DNA of 64,000 nt from Bradysia coprophila (GCF_014529535.1 NW_023503293.1:2512507-2576506); one strand, 5' to 3'; shown: positions 52,001 to 63,835, numbered from the stretch's first letter. The notes: generated by a model from the letters alone, not told the origin. A program made the numbers and translations.

Positions 52001-53856
52001 TTACAATGGATGTTCTCCAACTAGGCATGACCTGAAAGGACTTGACCTCAGCTTTTCAACGAACCCACTTTCACCTACATCGCTCATATTTACCGGCCTT
52101 AAATGAGTCTAAAAATACATTTTTTCATCTTCGGTTGTGTTTACAATTACTTCCATCTCACTACTCGCCCATCTACGCGGTGACAAGTGTACGGAAGTTT
52201 TCTGTATTTAACTTTTTTTGCCGATGTAGAACCATTTTCATAATATTTTAGCGCTACGGACATTTCAGTCTATTTTCTTTCGTAAGACACTGACTTTCCT
52301 GAATAAGGAAAAAACCAAAATTTTGATTAAAAAAGAATTAATTACTTTTCTTTTCAACTCAGTGCCGAAAAGTAAAACTGTAGCTGTTTTAATTAGGGGT
52401 GATAAACCACTATGGTTCGTAAATATTGCAATTTCGTGAATGTTTGACATTTCTCCCATAAATTTTATGCCAAAAGTCTACGAAATCACCATACTCACGT
52501 ACTTTACTTCACTGTCCTTTAACGTGCGACGTGCTTATACGAGTTTAATAGTCATAGGCGTGCGTTGTTATGGCGAAATCCTAACCCTAAGAACACAGTG
52601 AGATTACATGAGTGGACCAACTGAAAAACCAATCTGGTTGGAGTTAACTGTAAATGGAATTTTGAAATTGATTCACAAAAATACACAGAGCTTTTCTATT
52701 AAAAGTCTAACAATTTTGAATGATACTGCTACATTGCTATTGATCTTCAATCTAGTCCTTCTTTTTATGAACGGGCTGAGCTGAAAAGTTCACGAGAATC
52801 ACTGATACAACTTTCGATCAGACGAATTTAGAAGAAGAAAAAAGATATCAGGGAATGCAATATTGCTTTTTCTTCGCGATGCGACATTTTTCATTAGCTT
52901 AACTAAGGTAAGTTCCAAACAATAAGCTCATAAATAAGACGCGAATAAGTTACCTATCTCCAATATCTCCAAAAAGCAAATAAAAAACAGGTGGAAGACC
53001 GAACTACTTATTGAGAAATTCCCATTATTCAAATGAAAACAACCGAACCAGGATTTATCTGGACATTTGAACTATCCTACAACATCATTCGATAACTAAT
53101 CCAATGTTCAATTTATCTGACAAAATTGAGAAAATTATTCTAAATAAGCCCTTCCTTAAAGCTTTAGAATTTAGCGTTCGATGAAAGGCATTGAAAGTAA
53201 AATTTATCTGTTTTGTCTAATGAAACAATAATGTAGCGCCGCCGTATTATATCGATTCAGTCAGAGTAATATTTAATATTGTTGATTCCATGAATTTGTT
53301 TGATATGATATTACAGAGCATGGTTTTCGGATTTACCAGCGGTTTTCACTTACAAACTTTTAGAAAAGAAAAAAAATATGAGTTTTGTACAATCAATGTC
53401 GATTTTATCCCAAAAGAGTGGCCTTCCACATCGAGCTACAAGGAAACATAAAAGTTTGTTAAAAAATATCCCGGCAAAAACTCTTTCAGAGCAAAGTTGG
53501 ACGCAGTCTACAGTCTATATGTGTGATAACTTCTAAAACAAGTGATATCGCTAGAGGTGACGCTGTCAGCGTCGTTACGCAAAATTGAATTTCATAGCCA
53601 ATTAATTGAAATTAGCTGACATAGTTTAACAAATCATTCGACAATCAATTTTTTCAGAAAAAATTTGAACGAACAGAATTTTGACTGAAAAATTTTCAAC
53701 AAAAAATTTACCAAAAAAATTCTGCGTCGCATGTGGCAGATTAAAGTTCTCGTAGTATTGTCCGAGAGCATCTGCCACTTTGCGACTAATGGCCTGACTA
53801 ATGTTCCTGCAAAGTTTCATAGAGATTGGCTGACTACTTTCCGAGATAGCCCGTCA
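49090..53856. other. Stretch without a supported gene
   Basis: Extremely AT-rich 3' flank of the INO80D-like gene, with many A runs and a CAAA-type repeat near 50039-50055. A GC-rich hairpin GCCCGC...GCGGGC occurs near 51568-51589. A motif CGTCRCAWGTGGCAGAT is shared between about 50930 and 53725, hinting at a diverged repeat. No coding exon was recognised. Confidence 0.5.
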
Positions 53857-53876
53857 ATAGATAGATAGATAGATAG
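53857..53876. repeat. GATA tetranucleotide microsatellite
   Basis: Five perfect ATAG units in a row. Confidence 0.9.
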
Positions 53877-55765
53877 AAACATACAGAGTAAGTTGAAAGA
53901 TATTGGTTGTTTGGAAAAAGTCAATTTGGTGTATTTAGTATGAAAAGTGACCAATTTCAAAACGATGTATCTCCTGTAATTTTAAACCTACATAGTCGAG
54001 TGATAGCTCGTTTTGTTCGTATTTAAAGCGAGAATATTATGAAATAGGTTTTGTGATGATAGAGACCAAAGGGTAGAAACTGAAATGTTCGGCTATACAT
54101 AGTTGACGCGTCTCAAAAAAAATTCTTCGTTCTTTTTTTGGGAGTTAGACTGCGTCAAGTGCTCCGCTATCGCTCCGGACATGATGTTCTGTAGGAGAAA
54201 GGCGTAGTTAGCGTAGAACCCTTTATATTCTATTCAAGAATACTGAAGTATTTTTATTGTTGCATTCATTAAAGCAAGTATTCATAAGGTACTCGAAAGC
54301 TCGGGAGCGAATAGTCCTAAAAATATACATCGTAGAAATCTGTTAAAACGTAAGTCTAAAATCCTCCTAAGACTCCTGAAATAGGCGGATTTGTAAAACG
54401 TGTGAGGCCTGATAAAATCATTCTGGTATTAAATAATCATAACTGCTATTTACAAACATGTTACACTGATGCGTTCTGCTTTACTCTGCAATTGTCTAAC
54501 ACTTGCGTTGTTGCTTATTGTGATAGAATTGAAATAAATCTCTTACTTCTCTTGTTTACCATGTTACAGATATGCATATGACGAGTATTATTGTCAGGTC
54601 TTTTACTTCCATCGATCAAAGTAATTTTAATCGGATGATTTCAAATCTTGTACTTCATTTTTTTAACCTGCATTTTACCATATAAAGGACCATATTACCC
54701 AGAGCTTGTTATTTTTATCGTTGTTATCGATAACAGATGAATAGCCGTATGTGACAGGTTAAATCCTCGATCACCTAGTGTTTGTGACCAAATGCTGTAT
54801 TTCTTTACTTTTATTCAACGTTTTGCTACCCAGATATCACAATTCATTATTGACGTTGTTGTCATTAACAGATAGCAAAAGTTTAAGATAAATGGTACGA
54901 AAATTACCACATTGCTGTTAGGGAACATAATATTCTTGGCTAAGTCTTTTCTACTTTTTAATTTAATTGACCATTCAAATAGTGCGCACGCATCAGATGG
55001 TGGGGAAAATATTTTTCCAAAAATCGTGCAAAAGCGTGCGGTCAAGATAATCAATAAGCTTTCGCAATCCTTTTATAAGTATTTTATTTTCGTTTGATTT
55101 AACAGTCCTCCTAAAAGGCGAGGGACTCACTTCGGAGTCAGTAAATCAAATTAAATCACAGTAAATCACAACTATTGTTTTAAATGGGGGAAATCTTTTT
55201 TTGTCAGCAAAATTATTCTTTTTTTGCAGCAAAATTATTTTTTTTATCAGCAAATTTATTCTTTTAGTTCAGCAAATTTATTGCTATTGTGACCAAATTT
55301 AATTCTTCGTCTGCAAATTTATTTTTTTGAAGCAGCAAATTTAATCTTATTTTGTCAGCACATTTATTTTTTTGCAGTCTGCAAAATTAAATATTTTTTT
55401 AGCTATTTTTTAGCAGCAAATTTATTTATTTCTATCAGCAAAGTTAATACTTTTGTCAACAAATTTATTTATTCGTCATCAGCAAAATTAATTGTTTAGT
55501 TTAGCTATTTTTTAACAGCAATTCTATTGATTTGCAACAGCAAATTTATTCTACTTTTGTCAGCAGATTTATTTCTTGTCATAAGCAAAATTAATTGTTT
55601 ATTTTAGCTATTTTTTATCTATTTTTGGTGAAATGGATTTTCATATATGCTTTTCGTCACTAGTGGTGAAATGGACACCAAAACCCAATGCTTATCGAGC
55701 AACACCTCTAACCATTCGGCTATTGAGATATATAATCGCAGTGTAACAATTTTCAAAAGTTCATT

Positions 55766-55910
55766 TTTCGCAGCTGGTTGCAGAAAACGTTGTATGCAAC
55801 ACGTTGTGAAAGTGGTAGTTTTTGTCACATGCTTCGCTCGCTTCGCACGTTTGATAACATTACATCTAGTGACACAAACTACCACTTTTCGCAACTAGCT
55901 GCAGAAATTA
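55766..55910. repeat. Imperfect palindrome in the core of the foldback element
   Basis: GCAGCTGGTTGCAGAAAACG faces GCAACTAGCTGCAGAAA, and GTGGTAGTTTTTGTCAC faces GTGACACAAACTACCAC. This makes a second, smaller fold within the element's core. Confidence 0.65.
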
Positions 55911-56004
55911 CTATTTCACGTCTTACGTCAACGTAAATAGTTATTGACACTACACGGACAATTCATTTCTTTTTACGAAATGGATACCAATTTTCATTGC
56001 ACTT

Positions 56005-56190
56005 AAAAAGCGTTTTAACACGCCGAGCGATCCGGCCCATTGCCCCGGAGCGAAGCGGAGGGCCGCAATGCGAGCCGGGCGCCGGAACGGTGTCGGTAAC
56101 TTAGGAGTTAATTTTTTTTCTCTCGCATCGTCTAATAATTAGTCTGTGTAATTCATTGCCCATAAAAAGCGTTTTAACACGCCGAGCGAT
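56005..56190. repeat. 27-bp direct repeats around a GC-rich island
   Basis: AAAAAGCGTTTTAACACGCC followed by GAGCGAT occurs at 56005-56031 and again at 56164-56190. Looser similarity (TTCATTGC) extends upstream of each. The segment 56031-56095 between them is very GC-rich for this window and contains a palindromic CATTGC...GCAATG fold. Confidence 0.75.
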
Positions 56191-57610
56191 TATGAAAGGT
56201 GTGCATCCTAGAAATTACGCATAGCGAAATTACGAAGCCCCATTCAAATCGAGGGATAAATGCTTTTTTAGGCACTAGGTGTGTAGATTGTCACTCGATA
56301 CACATCGTGTGCCTAAAAGATCTATCACCGAGTTGTGTACAACGTTTTTCGCAATAAAGGCAACGGAAGTGGTGTTAGTGATATAATTTTATATGTCCTA
56401 CTGCGGGACATATGCTGATTGAAGATAGTAATTTTCCTACTTATAAAAAAATAAATTTGCAATTGAAACACTAATAAATTTGCTGACAAAAAGCAATAAC
56501 TTCGAGGTATTAATTTTGCATTAAAAGTGCATATTACAAAACAATAAATTTGCTGACTACAAAGTAATAAATTTGCTGCCAGGGATTTGCTGCAAAAGAA
56601 TTATTTTTGCTGCTTAAAGTCAGTAATATTGCTGCTCAGAAAGCAATAAATATGCTGTTCGAGTACTAATAAGTTTGCTGAAAATAAGACTAATTTTGCT
56701 GATACAAAACACTAAATTTGCTGATAAAAAAGATTAAATTTGCGGCTAAAAAAAATAAATTTGCAGAAAAAAAGAATAAATTTGCTGATGAAATAAATAA
56801 TTTTGCTACTAAAAGAATAAATTTGCTGACAAAAAAATAGATGCCTTTTAAATGGCACTGTACATCATTTATAAGCATCTTGCCCGTGAACTTACAAAAT
56901 CATATTCATAAACTAGCCGGACTTGACGCAAATTGACCCAACCTGATGCATATTTGATACTGTGATTTACCCTGATTTACTTTGATTTACTGGAGTGTGT
57001 CCCCCCTCGCTAAAATGGTTGTAATTTTGATTTAACTGACAAATTAACTCTGATCTTTTTTAGGAACTCTAAAGTGGTATATCATGAATATGATGTAACG
57101 GAACTGAAGTGAGATCAACTGATTTGCTTAGAACAGAATGGCATAAATGATTTGCAAAGAATAACTTCATTCGACAACATTTCGATTTTAACTTATTCTC
57201 AACAGAGTGCTAAAGAAACCTACATAGAAAAGAAACATACAATTCGATTGCCTCAAAGGGTTGGTAAAAGAGCTAACAAATCGTAAGGAATCAGGCCACA
57301 GTCCCATTTACTAAAAGATTGCAACCTGCAATTGAAGCATTCCCGCATAGCAACACCCATTCATTTTGTTCATTTAGTTGGAATTTGGTTTTTTTCTATC
57401 AGTTAACTTTAACGGAAGCCAAATTTGCTGCACCTTTAGGGGAGTTTTGACGTGCAATGCTACTTTTTGTTATTGTTTCTCCCAAACGTTCTACATTGTT
57501 ACATGTTATTATGATTCGCATTTACACTCGGACTTACTATTTCTACGAGTAGTATACACCTTTAGTGTATTTATTGATAGAAGTGTTGAACCAATGAACT
57601 TCAAACATGA

Positions 57611-57712
57611 ATGGTATTCTAAATAGGGTACTGAAACTGAACAGAGTGTCACCCAACTTTAAAACAAAACACTGAAAAAACCCATTTCATAAAAAATAGT
57701 ACTCTTTTTGGC
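57611..57712 (+). repeat. Dispersed TACTCTA-ended repeat, copy 3
   Basis: It starts GGTATTCTAAATAGGGTACT and ends AAAAAATAGTACTCTTTTTG. It is the same family as 8845-8935 and 18201-18305, with a diverged interior. Confidence 0.6.
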
Positions 57713-58519
57713 AGACTTTTTGGTTTTATGGAACTTAAAAAGAAACAACCATCGTGCTAACGAAATTAAGTTGTAGTTCTCACTGATGTAACAAACATTA
57801 CGCTTTTGAAAGGTAACGAAAATGTTAGTTTTTTTTTTCAAAGGCAAAAACATCGAATGTCTTATTCGTTCCACCCGAGGTTCCACCAAACCATATTTGT
57901 AAATGTTCATTATTAAAATATATTTTTCAGTGGCCAATCCTCATCCTCATTACACTTTAGAGAATATTACTGATATTACAAACGTCTTTATTTAGGAATT
58001 GGAATAGCATTGGAGCTTTTAAGCGACAAAATCACAGAAATCGAATTTTGAATGCGAGGGCGGATGAAGGAGAAAACCCAAAAAGTTTCATTAAATGTTT
58101 CAAATAAGAAAAGTTTCCAAATAGTTTGGCCCAAAAGTGTACGATTTTTTCATATTGAAAATTCTGAATAGTCCGACCTCGGCAAAACTTGATAACAGCT
58201 CGACGAACAAACATTTTTAACTTTTTTTCTTTTTTATATATTAGAGAAGACCCCACAGGAGTGTTAATTCAAGGTAAAAAAAGTTAAACCTAGTCGTAGT
58301 GATTTTAACAATACAATAGTGAAAAATTAGCTCCACTAAAATTTTCGAACTTTGATTTTTCTCCTGAGGCTGATCTGATCAAGAAAAAATATTTGAGTCG
58401 CTTTTTGGTAACTTTGTACCACTAGAATTTTTCCCTGGATGGGTCCATTTCTAATCACAGAAATTCGACCACCCTAGTATTTAGTATCTCATTCTAATGA
58501 GTTAATAGTAGATTACAGC

Positions 58520-59589
58520 AGAGCCTATGTAAATGAGTAATACGTGTGTGCAATGTTTGAGGCGTGTAATACGAAGGCGAACCGGCTTATTTCGCACGCA
58601 CACCCAGAAAAAGAAACTTCATACAATACTCCGCGTATGTGTAAAATTCATCGAAACGGTATAATATACATCATTGACATATATGATACATGGACAATGT
58701 TTTCTATACGTGGGACACGTTGACAACGTAGTTACGTATTTCGATTGTCAGATTTGAACATTCATGTGCTACGTATTGTAGTGATGTACGTGGAATGCGA
58801 ATAACTTACGGGTGGGACGGAAATTAAACGCACATCACGTATGTTTAACGTATATAGTGGATGTTGGTCTTAAACATTGAATTTGTATCATATTTATTTA
58901 TATTTCTTAACACGAAGAAGATCACCTACAAAATTGTTTTTTTAGTAAATTAGAGAAATCTCGACAAAATAATTTCATTTTTTTTTTGTGGAGTAGTTTT
59001 ATTTCGTAAGCATATCAGAAAGTTGTTTATGTTGGAATTATCTGAAATTGATTATAAGCATTTTGATAATCCATAACAATCCATAATCCATAGCAAGATA
59101 CATCAAGTCGACTTAAATTCAATTATGTTAAGAAACGACATATAATTATTTATGTGCGATACTTTATAACGTTCTATGCGTAACTTATACGCCACACACG
59201 TATATGGCTTTTAAAGTACGCTTCAACAATAAGAAATGTCAACCAACACTACTGTACTGCAGCATTAGAAAGATCGTTGGCTCATGATCCAGAGGTCCCC
59301 GGTTCAATTCCCAAAGAAGTCAATTTTTAATTTGAGATATTTGTTACCAATAGCTGCTAAAATACATAATAACTACTATAAGGCTGCGAATATGGTGTCT
59401 ACCGTAGATAAATTAAATAAAATTCATATTTTTAAATCTTTGTGGAAGAGAAATACTTCGCGCACGTAATATATTCGAGCCGGTTGTATAACTACCTTAC
59501 CACACTTTTTAACAGGGGGCACGAATGATATACACATAGCACGTAGGAAATTTCGCTCAGTGCATGTATTACTCAATCACATAGGCTCT
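58520..59589. mobile_element. 1.07-kb element with terminal inverted repeats
   Basis: The left end AGAGCCTATGTAAATGAGTA matches the reverse complement of the right end (AGAGCCTATGTGATTGAGTA), and similarity continues through GTAATAC.TG to ACCGGCT. The internal sequence is unusually rich in ACGT and TACG motifs. No transposase ORF and no clear target duplication were seen. It contains a tRNA-like segment at about 59265-59320, perhaps a nested SINE. Confidence 0.7.
59265..59320 (+). repeat. tRNA-like remnant (possible SINE head)
   Basis: GTCCCCGGTTCAATTCCCA contains a good B box (GGTTCAATTCC). The preceding TTGG-CTCATGAT-CCAG resembles an anticodon arm with CAT in the loop. No convincing A box and no full cloverleaf were found, so this is a tRNA-derived repeat or decayed pseudogene, not a working tRNA. 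Confidence 0.45.
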
Positions 59590-60609
59590 TTTGTACTGTG
59601 CTTTATGTGTTAGGCATTGTTGGCGCGCGAATTCCAATTGAACGGCCCCTCACTGGAACCGAAGTTGAAATGTCAACGTCTTAATCGAATCGAGTTGACA
59701 AACGGACGGAAGAAGCACAGCTCTGCTACTAACATGAACACCATGAACACTGAATTGACAAGTGTCAAATTTTGAGGCTTTAGTGAAACGAGCTACCGCT
59801 TAGGATTGTTTGTATTGTATGTTTTAACTCATACAAAGAAAACAAGTCATCTATATGTATAACAGAAACGCAGTGCCTACCGTGATTCCATCAGCCTCCG
59901 AATATTTTCTATGTTCATGCTAGTAGCAGTGCTGTGGAAGAAGACATTTTCTATGTTTGAGGCAAATAAGTGAAACGTAAATCGAATTAGAAAACAAGAG
60001 TTTTTATTTAAATCGTTAAACATCTACGTTTAAGTGAATTTAAATTGTATAATTTAGAGATAGAAAGTTTCATTATTTTATCCGATGCTCAGAACGGTCG
60101 AATTTTAGTTGCAGATTCGCTGACCGGCTATAAATCTAGACTCAATTCGGACGAAGTGGCATATAATTTGCCAAGTGGTGAGATTTAGCGGAAAAAGAAA
60201 AGCTCAACATTTACATGAACGGCGAAGAAACAAAACCCACAAAAAGATTTTGTTGATATGACACGAGCTAATTTACGGATTGTACAGTCTGGTCTAGGTT
60301 AGTTATTTTAATTCCAAAGTACGGTTCTTGTGGTCCTAGTTTACACAGCAAAGTAAGATCTGATCAATGTGTTTTAAGAATTCTAGATTGTTTACGTTTT
60401 ACTTGACTTTCATTCGATTATTATCCTGTTACAAACTGCTGTCACACTGAGGAAAAAGTAGTTACCTGCTACAGCTGCGATCTGTCTCCAGCTGTAGTTT
60501 TTGAGATAATACAGCTGTCACAGAAAATATTTCGGCCCGTAGCTGTCACAGCTGTATTTTTCTACTTGCTATCAGAGCTGTAGTTGTGATTACCTACAAT
60601 AGCTGTGTG

Positions 60610-60945
60610 ATTGCCTACAATCAAAAAGTTGTAATCAATAGGCACGGGTTCGAATCATGTCGGATCCTGTTTTTTTTTTTTAAATAATATTAATAAAAAT
60701 AATTTTGATTTCATTTCTGATAAAAGTCAGTTCAAAATTAACTCAATAATTTAAAAAGAAAATATTTTCTGTTGAATTACATCCGACGGGTTAATTTTGA
60801 ACTGAATTTTAGCTGAAATGAAACGAAATTGATTTTTTATTAATAATTATTTGAAATAAAAACTTGCCTTGTTGGGGCGCGAACCCGGGACCTCTTGATC
60901 TCCAGTCCAGAATAATCCACCTGAGCTACGGAACATGTATGCTAC
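60610..60945. repeat. Inverted pair of tRNA-derived SINE-like sequences
   Basis: On the plus strand at about 60645-60665, GGGTTCGAATCATG holds a B box. On the minus strand from 60945, TAGCTCAGGTGG (A box) and GGTTCGCGCC (B box) follow the tRNA order. That copy has an anticodon-arm-like CTGGA-CTGGAGA-TCAAG, loop centre GGA. The two copies share the tail ATTAATAAAAA...GATTTCATTTC...TTCAAAATTAAC and face each other tail to tail. Neither is a full tRNA; both look like SINE copies. Confidence 0.6.
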
Positions 60946-61266
60946 AAATGCCTTATGTTAATGTAAGCTACGCAACGCATATTCCCGTTGATAGGTAATA
61001 TACATCCCTGCAGTAGCTGTATTGTGAGTGTAACATTACCTGCATGAGATACACATATGAAAACTGTGTATACAACACGTAATGTGTCATTAATAATTGG
61101 AAGATATTATTGCGACAATATTGATTCACGTAAAAATGAAAATCATTTTGAAAATCAAAATATTAAGACACTCCGACACTTTTTCACACAACCGAGTTGC
61201 CGATTGTTCTTAGATTGCCTCAGCCGGCTGTAAGACAAAGTTTTTATTTTCAATAAAATAAAATTC

Positions 61267-62068
61267 GACTGACCGAAATCGGCGCTATTTTTTCCGGGAC
61301 TTTGTTATTATATGCCTAGTTAGGCCTTGGTGCCTAGGCCCCAAAACCAGTCTCATTTATTTTTGATCTTCCATAACTGGCTGGTGGTAAGCGGCCAAAA
61401 GTCGAAAAATGAGGTTTCGTAGTCCGGATTTCATTTCCATATGGTGGTGAGGACACGGACGTGTATGGGCTCGTTGGAAATCTGAGGTCGAGTACATTGA
61501 AGCAAATATTACCTTCGTAAAGTTTGATGATAAACGGCCGAAAATATGCCATCCAACAAATTTCTCAGAATCGATGGAACTTCAGTAAACTTTGACGAGG
61601 GCTGTGACCTCCCTAATGCAATTATTTGAATGAATTATTATTTATTATGAATGTGGAGGACCTCAGCTTTAAAGAATGACTAATACGTAGTAGTTTGGCG
61701 GGGTGGAACACACAGTTTTTATCTGAAAGTAGTCACGTGCCAAACTACTACATGTTGGTATTGCTATAAAGCTGACGTCCTCCAGATTCATATTAAATCA
61801 AATAATTGCATTAGTGAGGTCACAGCCCTCGTCAACGTTCACCGAGGTTCCATCGATTCTGAGAAATTTGTACTCGACCTCAGATTTCCAACGAGCCCAT
61901 ACACGTCCGTGTCCTCATCACCTTACAGAAATGAAATCTGGACTATGAAACCTATATTTTCGACTTTTGGCCGCTTACCACCGTTAGCCAGTTATGGAAG
62001 ATCAAAAATATGTGAGCCTAACTATCCATTTAGGTCCCGGAAAAAATAGCACCGATTTCGGCCTGTCG
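61267..62068. mobile_element. 800-bp palindromic foldback element
   Basis: The left end GACCGAAATCGGCGCTATTT pairs with the right AAATAGCACCGATTTCGGCC. Pairing continues almost without break through TCCATAACTGGCTGGTGGTA, GGACACGGACGTGTATGGGC and GGACCTCAGCTTTA to a small loop near 61715-61735. AAATTC at 61261-61266 and 62069-62074 may be a 6-bp target duplication. No ORF is supported. It lies inside the CACTG-ended element, so it inserted later. Confidence 0.8.
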
Positions 62069-63041
62069 AAATTCAAAAGAACCCTCGAAATAAAATTGAA
62101 CTGAAGAAGCAGATCGAATGACTTCCATATTTTTGCAGCGTGCAGTCTATTACAATAACTAGCTCCCGCCAATTACGTTTTTTTAATTATCTTAATTTTT
62201 GTTGACCCATTTTCTCGAAAGATTTCGTTTTTTATTTTTAAAACGTTTCCTGAATATTCAGAACTGCTCGAAAAACCCAACATTAGCCGCAGCAGGTAAT
62301 CATTGAGAGAGGCTGTTACAGGTAATATCTTAAAAAATTACCGTCATTGAGTAACTTTTTCCAACATTACTCACCACAGGTAATACGTTACTTCCTGTGG
62401 GTAATTTTTCCAAACATTACCAATTACAGCTGATCCATTACCTACTGCAGCTGTAGTTTTCAAATCTTTTTCCTCAGTGCATCTGTTATTGGCAACGACA
62501 GTAACAATAAACGACAAGCTCCGACTAAAGAGATCTTATACACCAAAAAGCATGTGCAAAACAAATGAAGTAAAAGAAATCTGAAATTAATCTATGAAAA
62601 TCTTCGATTAAATGAACTTCATCTAATGAAGTAAATAGATTCAATAGTAAAACTGTTAATATGCTTGCCGTCTGTGACAGGTTATAAGGGAAACAAACGA
62701 GATGATTTACGTCATCTGGTTAGTAAACAATGCTGATTTGGAGTTATAACTTTTGCTAACGTTAATTTAAATAAATAATCTTTATTGTCAATTAAAGAAT
62801 CTTTTCGTCAAGACAGTGTTTCTTCTGTGCTTGAGCATACTGATCTGCACCATTTGCATATTTAAAAATCGCCTTTTAAAAAAATTAAACAATATAAGAT
62901 TTGTACGCCATTTTATTGAAATCCTTTGATATCTAGGAATGTCTAACTTTATTATGAAGATTTAAAATTTGGCTTCAAAATTATAATCAATCTCTTAAGT
63001 ATAATATTTTAATCGGATCGAGAGTTGCATTATGGTGTCCG

Positions 63042-63122
63042 TGATTTGTGGTATTTCATATGAAGTTCCATACAAATTATACCGCAAACCACAGTACAAG
63101 AGAATCGTGATTTGTGGTATAA
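63042..63122. repeat. Short direct and inverted repeat
   Basis: GTGATTTGTGGTA occurs at about 63042 and again at about 63108, and an inverted version ACCGCAAACCACAG lies between them. It is a small local duplication or MITE remnant. Confidence 0.5.
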
Positions 63123-63529
63123 TTTATTTTACATGTAAATTTACATAAGAAACACGGTCAGGTTTTTCGTCTGCAAATCATGGTCAGGGACCTTATATAA
63201 TATTTTTTTATAATCCCAACATTTCATTGGTTCGATTTATTACTTAAATGCGACAAAAAAGGCTGCTTCTCCAAAAATTCAAAAATAAAAACTACAATAA
63301 ATAAATATCATCGATCTTCTTTTTCCCCATCGTTCCCAAAATGCTGGCAGCGTTACCAGGTTGAATTGCCATCGAAATTCTTTTCTTACCTCACCCGTTA
63401 AAAAGCCCAATTTGTAAATAAACTTTTTTTTTGTTTCAGGATCCATGCAAGACCACCTAAAGTCTCCAAATCAAGCGGGGTTAGCAAATTTTTTTTTTTT
63501 CAAAGAACTGTAATGGTGTATGTTTATCA

Positions 63530-63835
63530 GCTTTTTCAGAAAAGGACCGTACTTTCTCTGATGAATCAATAATATATGATGCAACCATGGTATCCCGGAC
63601 GGTTACATGCCACATTGCCACAAGAGTGATCTACCAAGACTCCATGGCATCAAAGTCAAACCGTCAGGTCTTTTACCATCATCTCTTGAAATACCTGTGG
63701 AATTATATTTGGAAAACTTGCAGTAGAGAAAGCATGAGAGAATATATTATTCATATTATCGCGAAGACATTTACGATCCCCGCATATTTGACTCGATGGG
63801 ATCAGTTGGAACCACTTTGAAGATTCTTTGGTTGA
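63530..63835 (+). pseudogene. Broken coding fragment of unknown origin
   Basis: One frame reads KDRTFSDESIIYDAT and runs on to 63820. A shift near 63580-63590 opens a second frame with much more protein-like sequence, [20 protein letters not shown] then [20 protein letters not shown], which ends at a TAG at 63724. The same frame then continues as [19 protein letters not shown]. The pattern suggests a decayed gene or transposon fragment with a frameshift and a stop. I do not recognise the family. An exon with an unseen intron is the alternative. Confidence 0.35.

Larger units (their letters stand above)
55104..57025. mobile_element. Foldback-like element with tandem-repeat arms
   Basis: The outer termini pair AGGCGAGGGAC...AGTAAATCAAATTAAATCAC (left) with GATTTACTTTGATTTACT...GTCCCCCCTCGC (right). 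Inside, the left arm (about 55205-55615) is a degenerate array of a 21-23-bp unit of type CAGCAAATTTATTNTTTT. The right arm (about 56450-56845) is the same array in reverse orientation (AATAAATTTGCTG). Identical 11-bp sequences TTTGATTTAAC flank the element at 55093-55103 and 57026-57036, possibly a target duplication. The core holds no transposase ORF. Long inverted arms made of short tandem repeats are the hallmark of Drosophila Foldback/Galileo-type elements; the resemblance is structural only. Confidence 0.75.
60445..62479. mobile_element. 2.0-kb CACTG-ended element carrying nested insertions
   Basis: The perfect 12-base terminal inverted repeat CACTGAGGAAAA starts at 60445 and is mirrored at 62468-62479 (left CACTGAGGAAAAAGTAGTT, right reading inward CACTGAGGAAAAAGATTT). 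Subterminal regions are rich in CAGCTGT and GGTAAT motifs in both arms. No transposase ORF or clear target duplication is visible. Two other repeats lie inside: an inverted pair of tRNA-like sequences at 60610-60945 and a palindrome at 61267-62068. Confidence 0.7.

Noticed and set aside
59265..59340. Functional tRNA-Met
   Set aside because: Only the B box and a partial anticodon arm are present; the acceptor stem and A box do not form.
63587..63820. Intact 77-residue protein
   Set aside because: The better protein-like sequence is in another frame, so this frame is probably a shadow of a broken gene.
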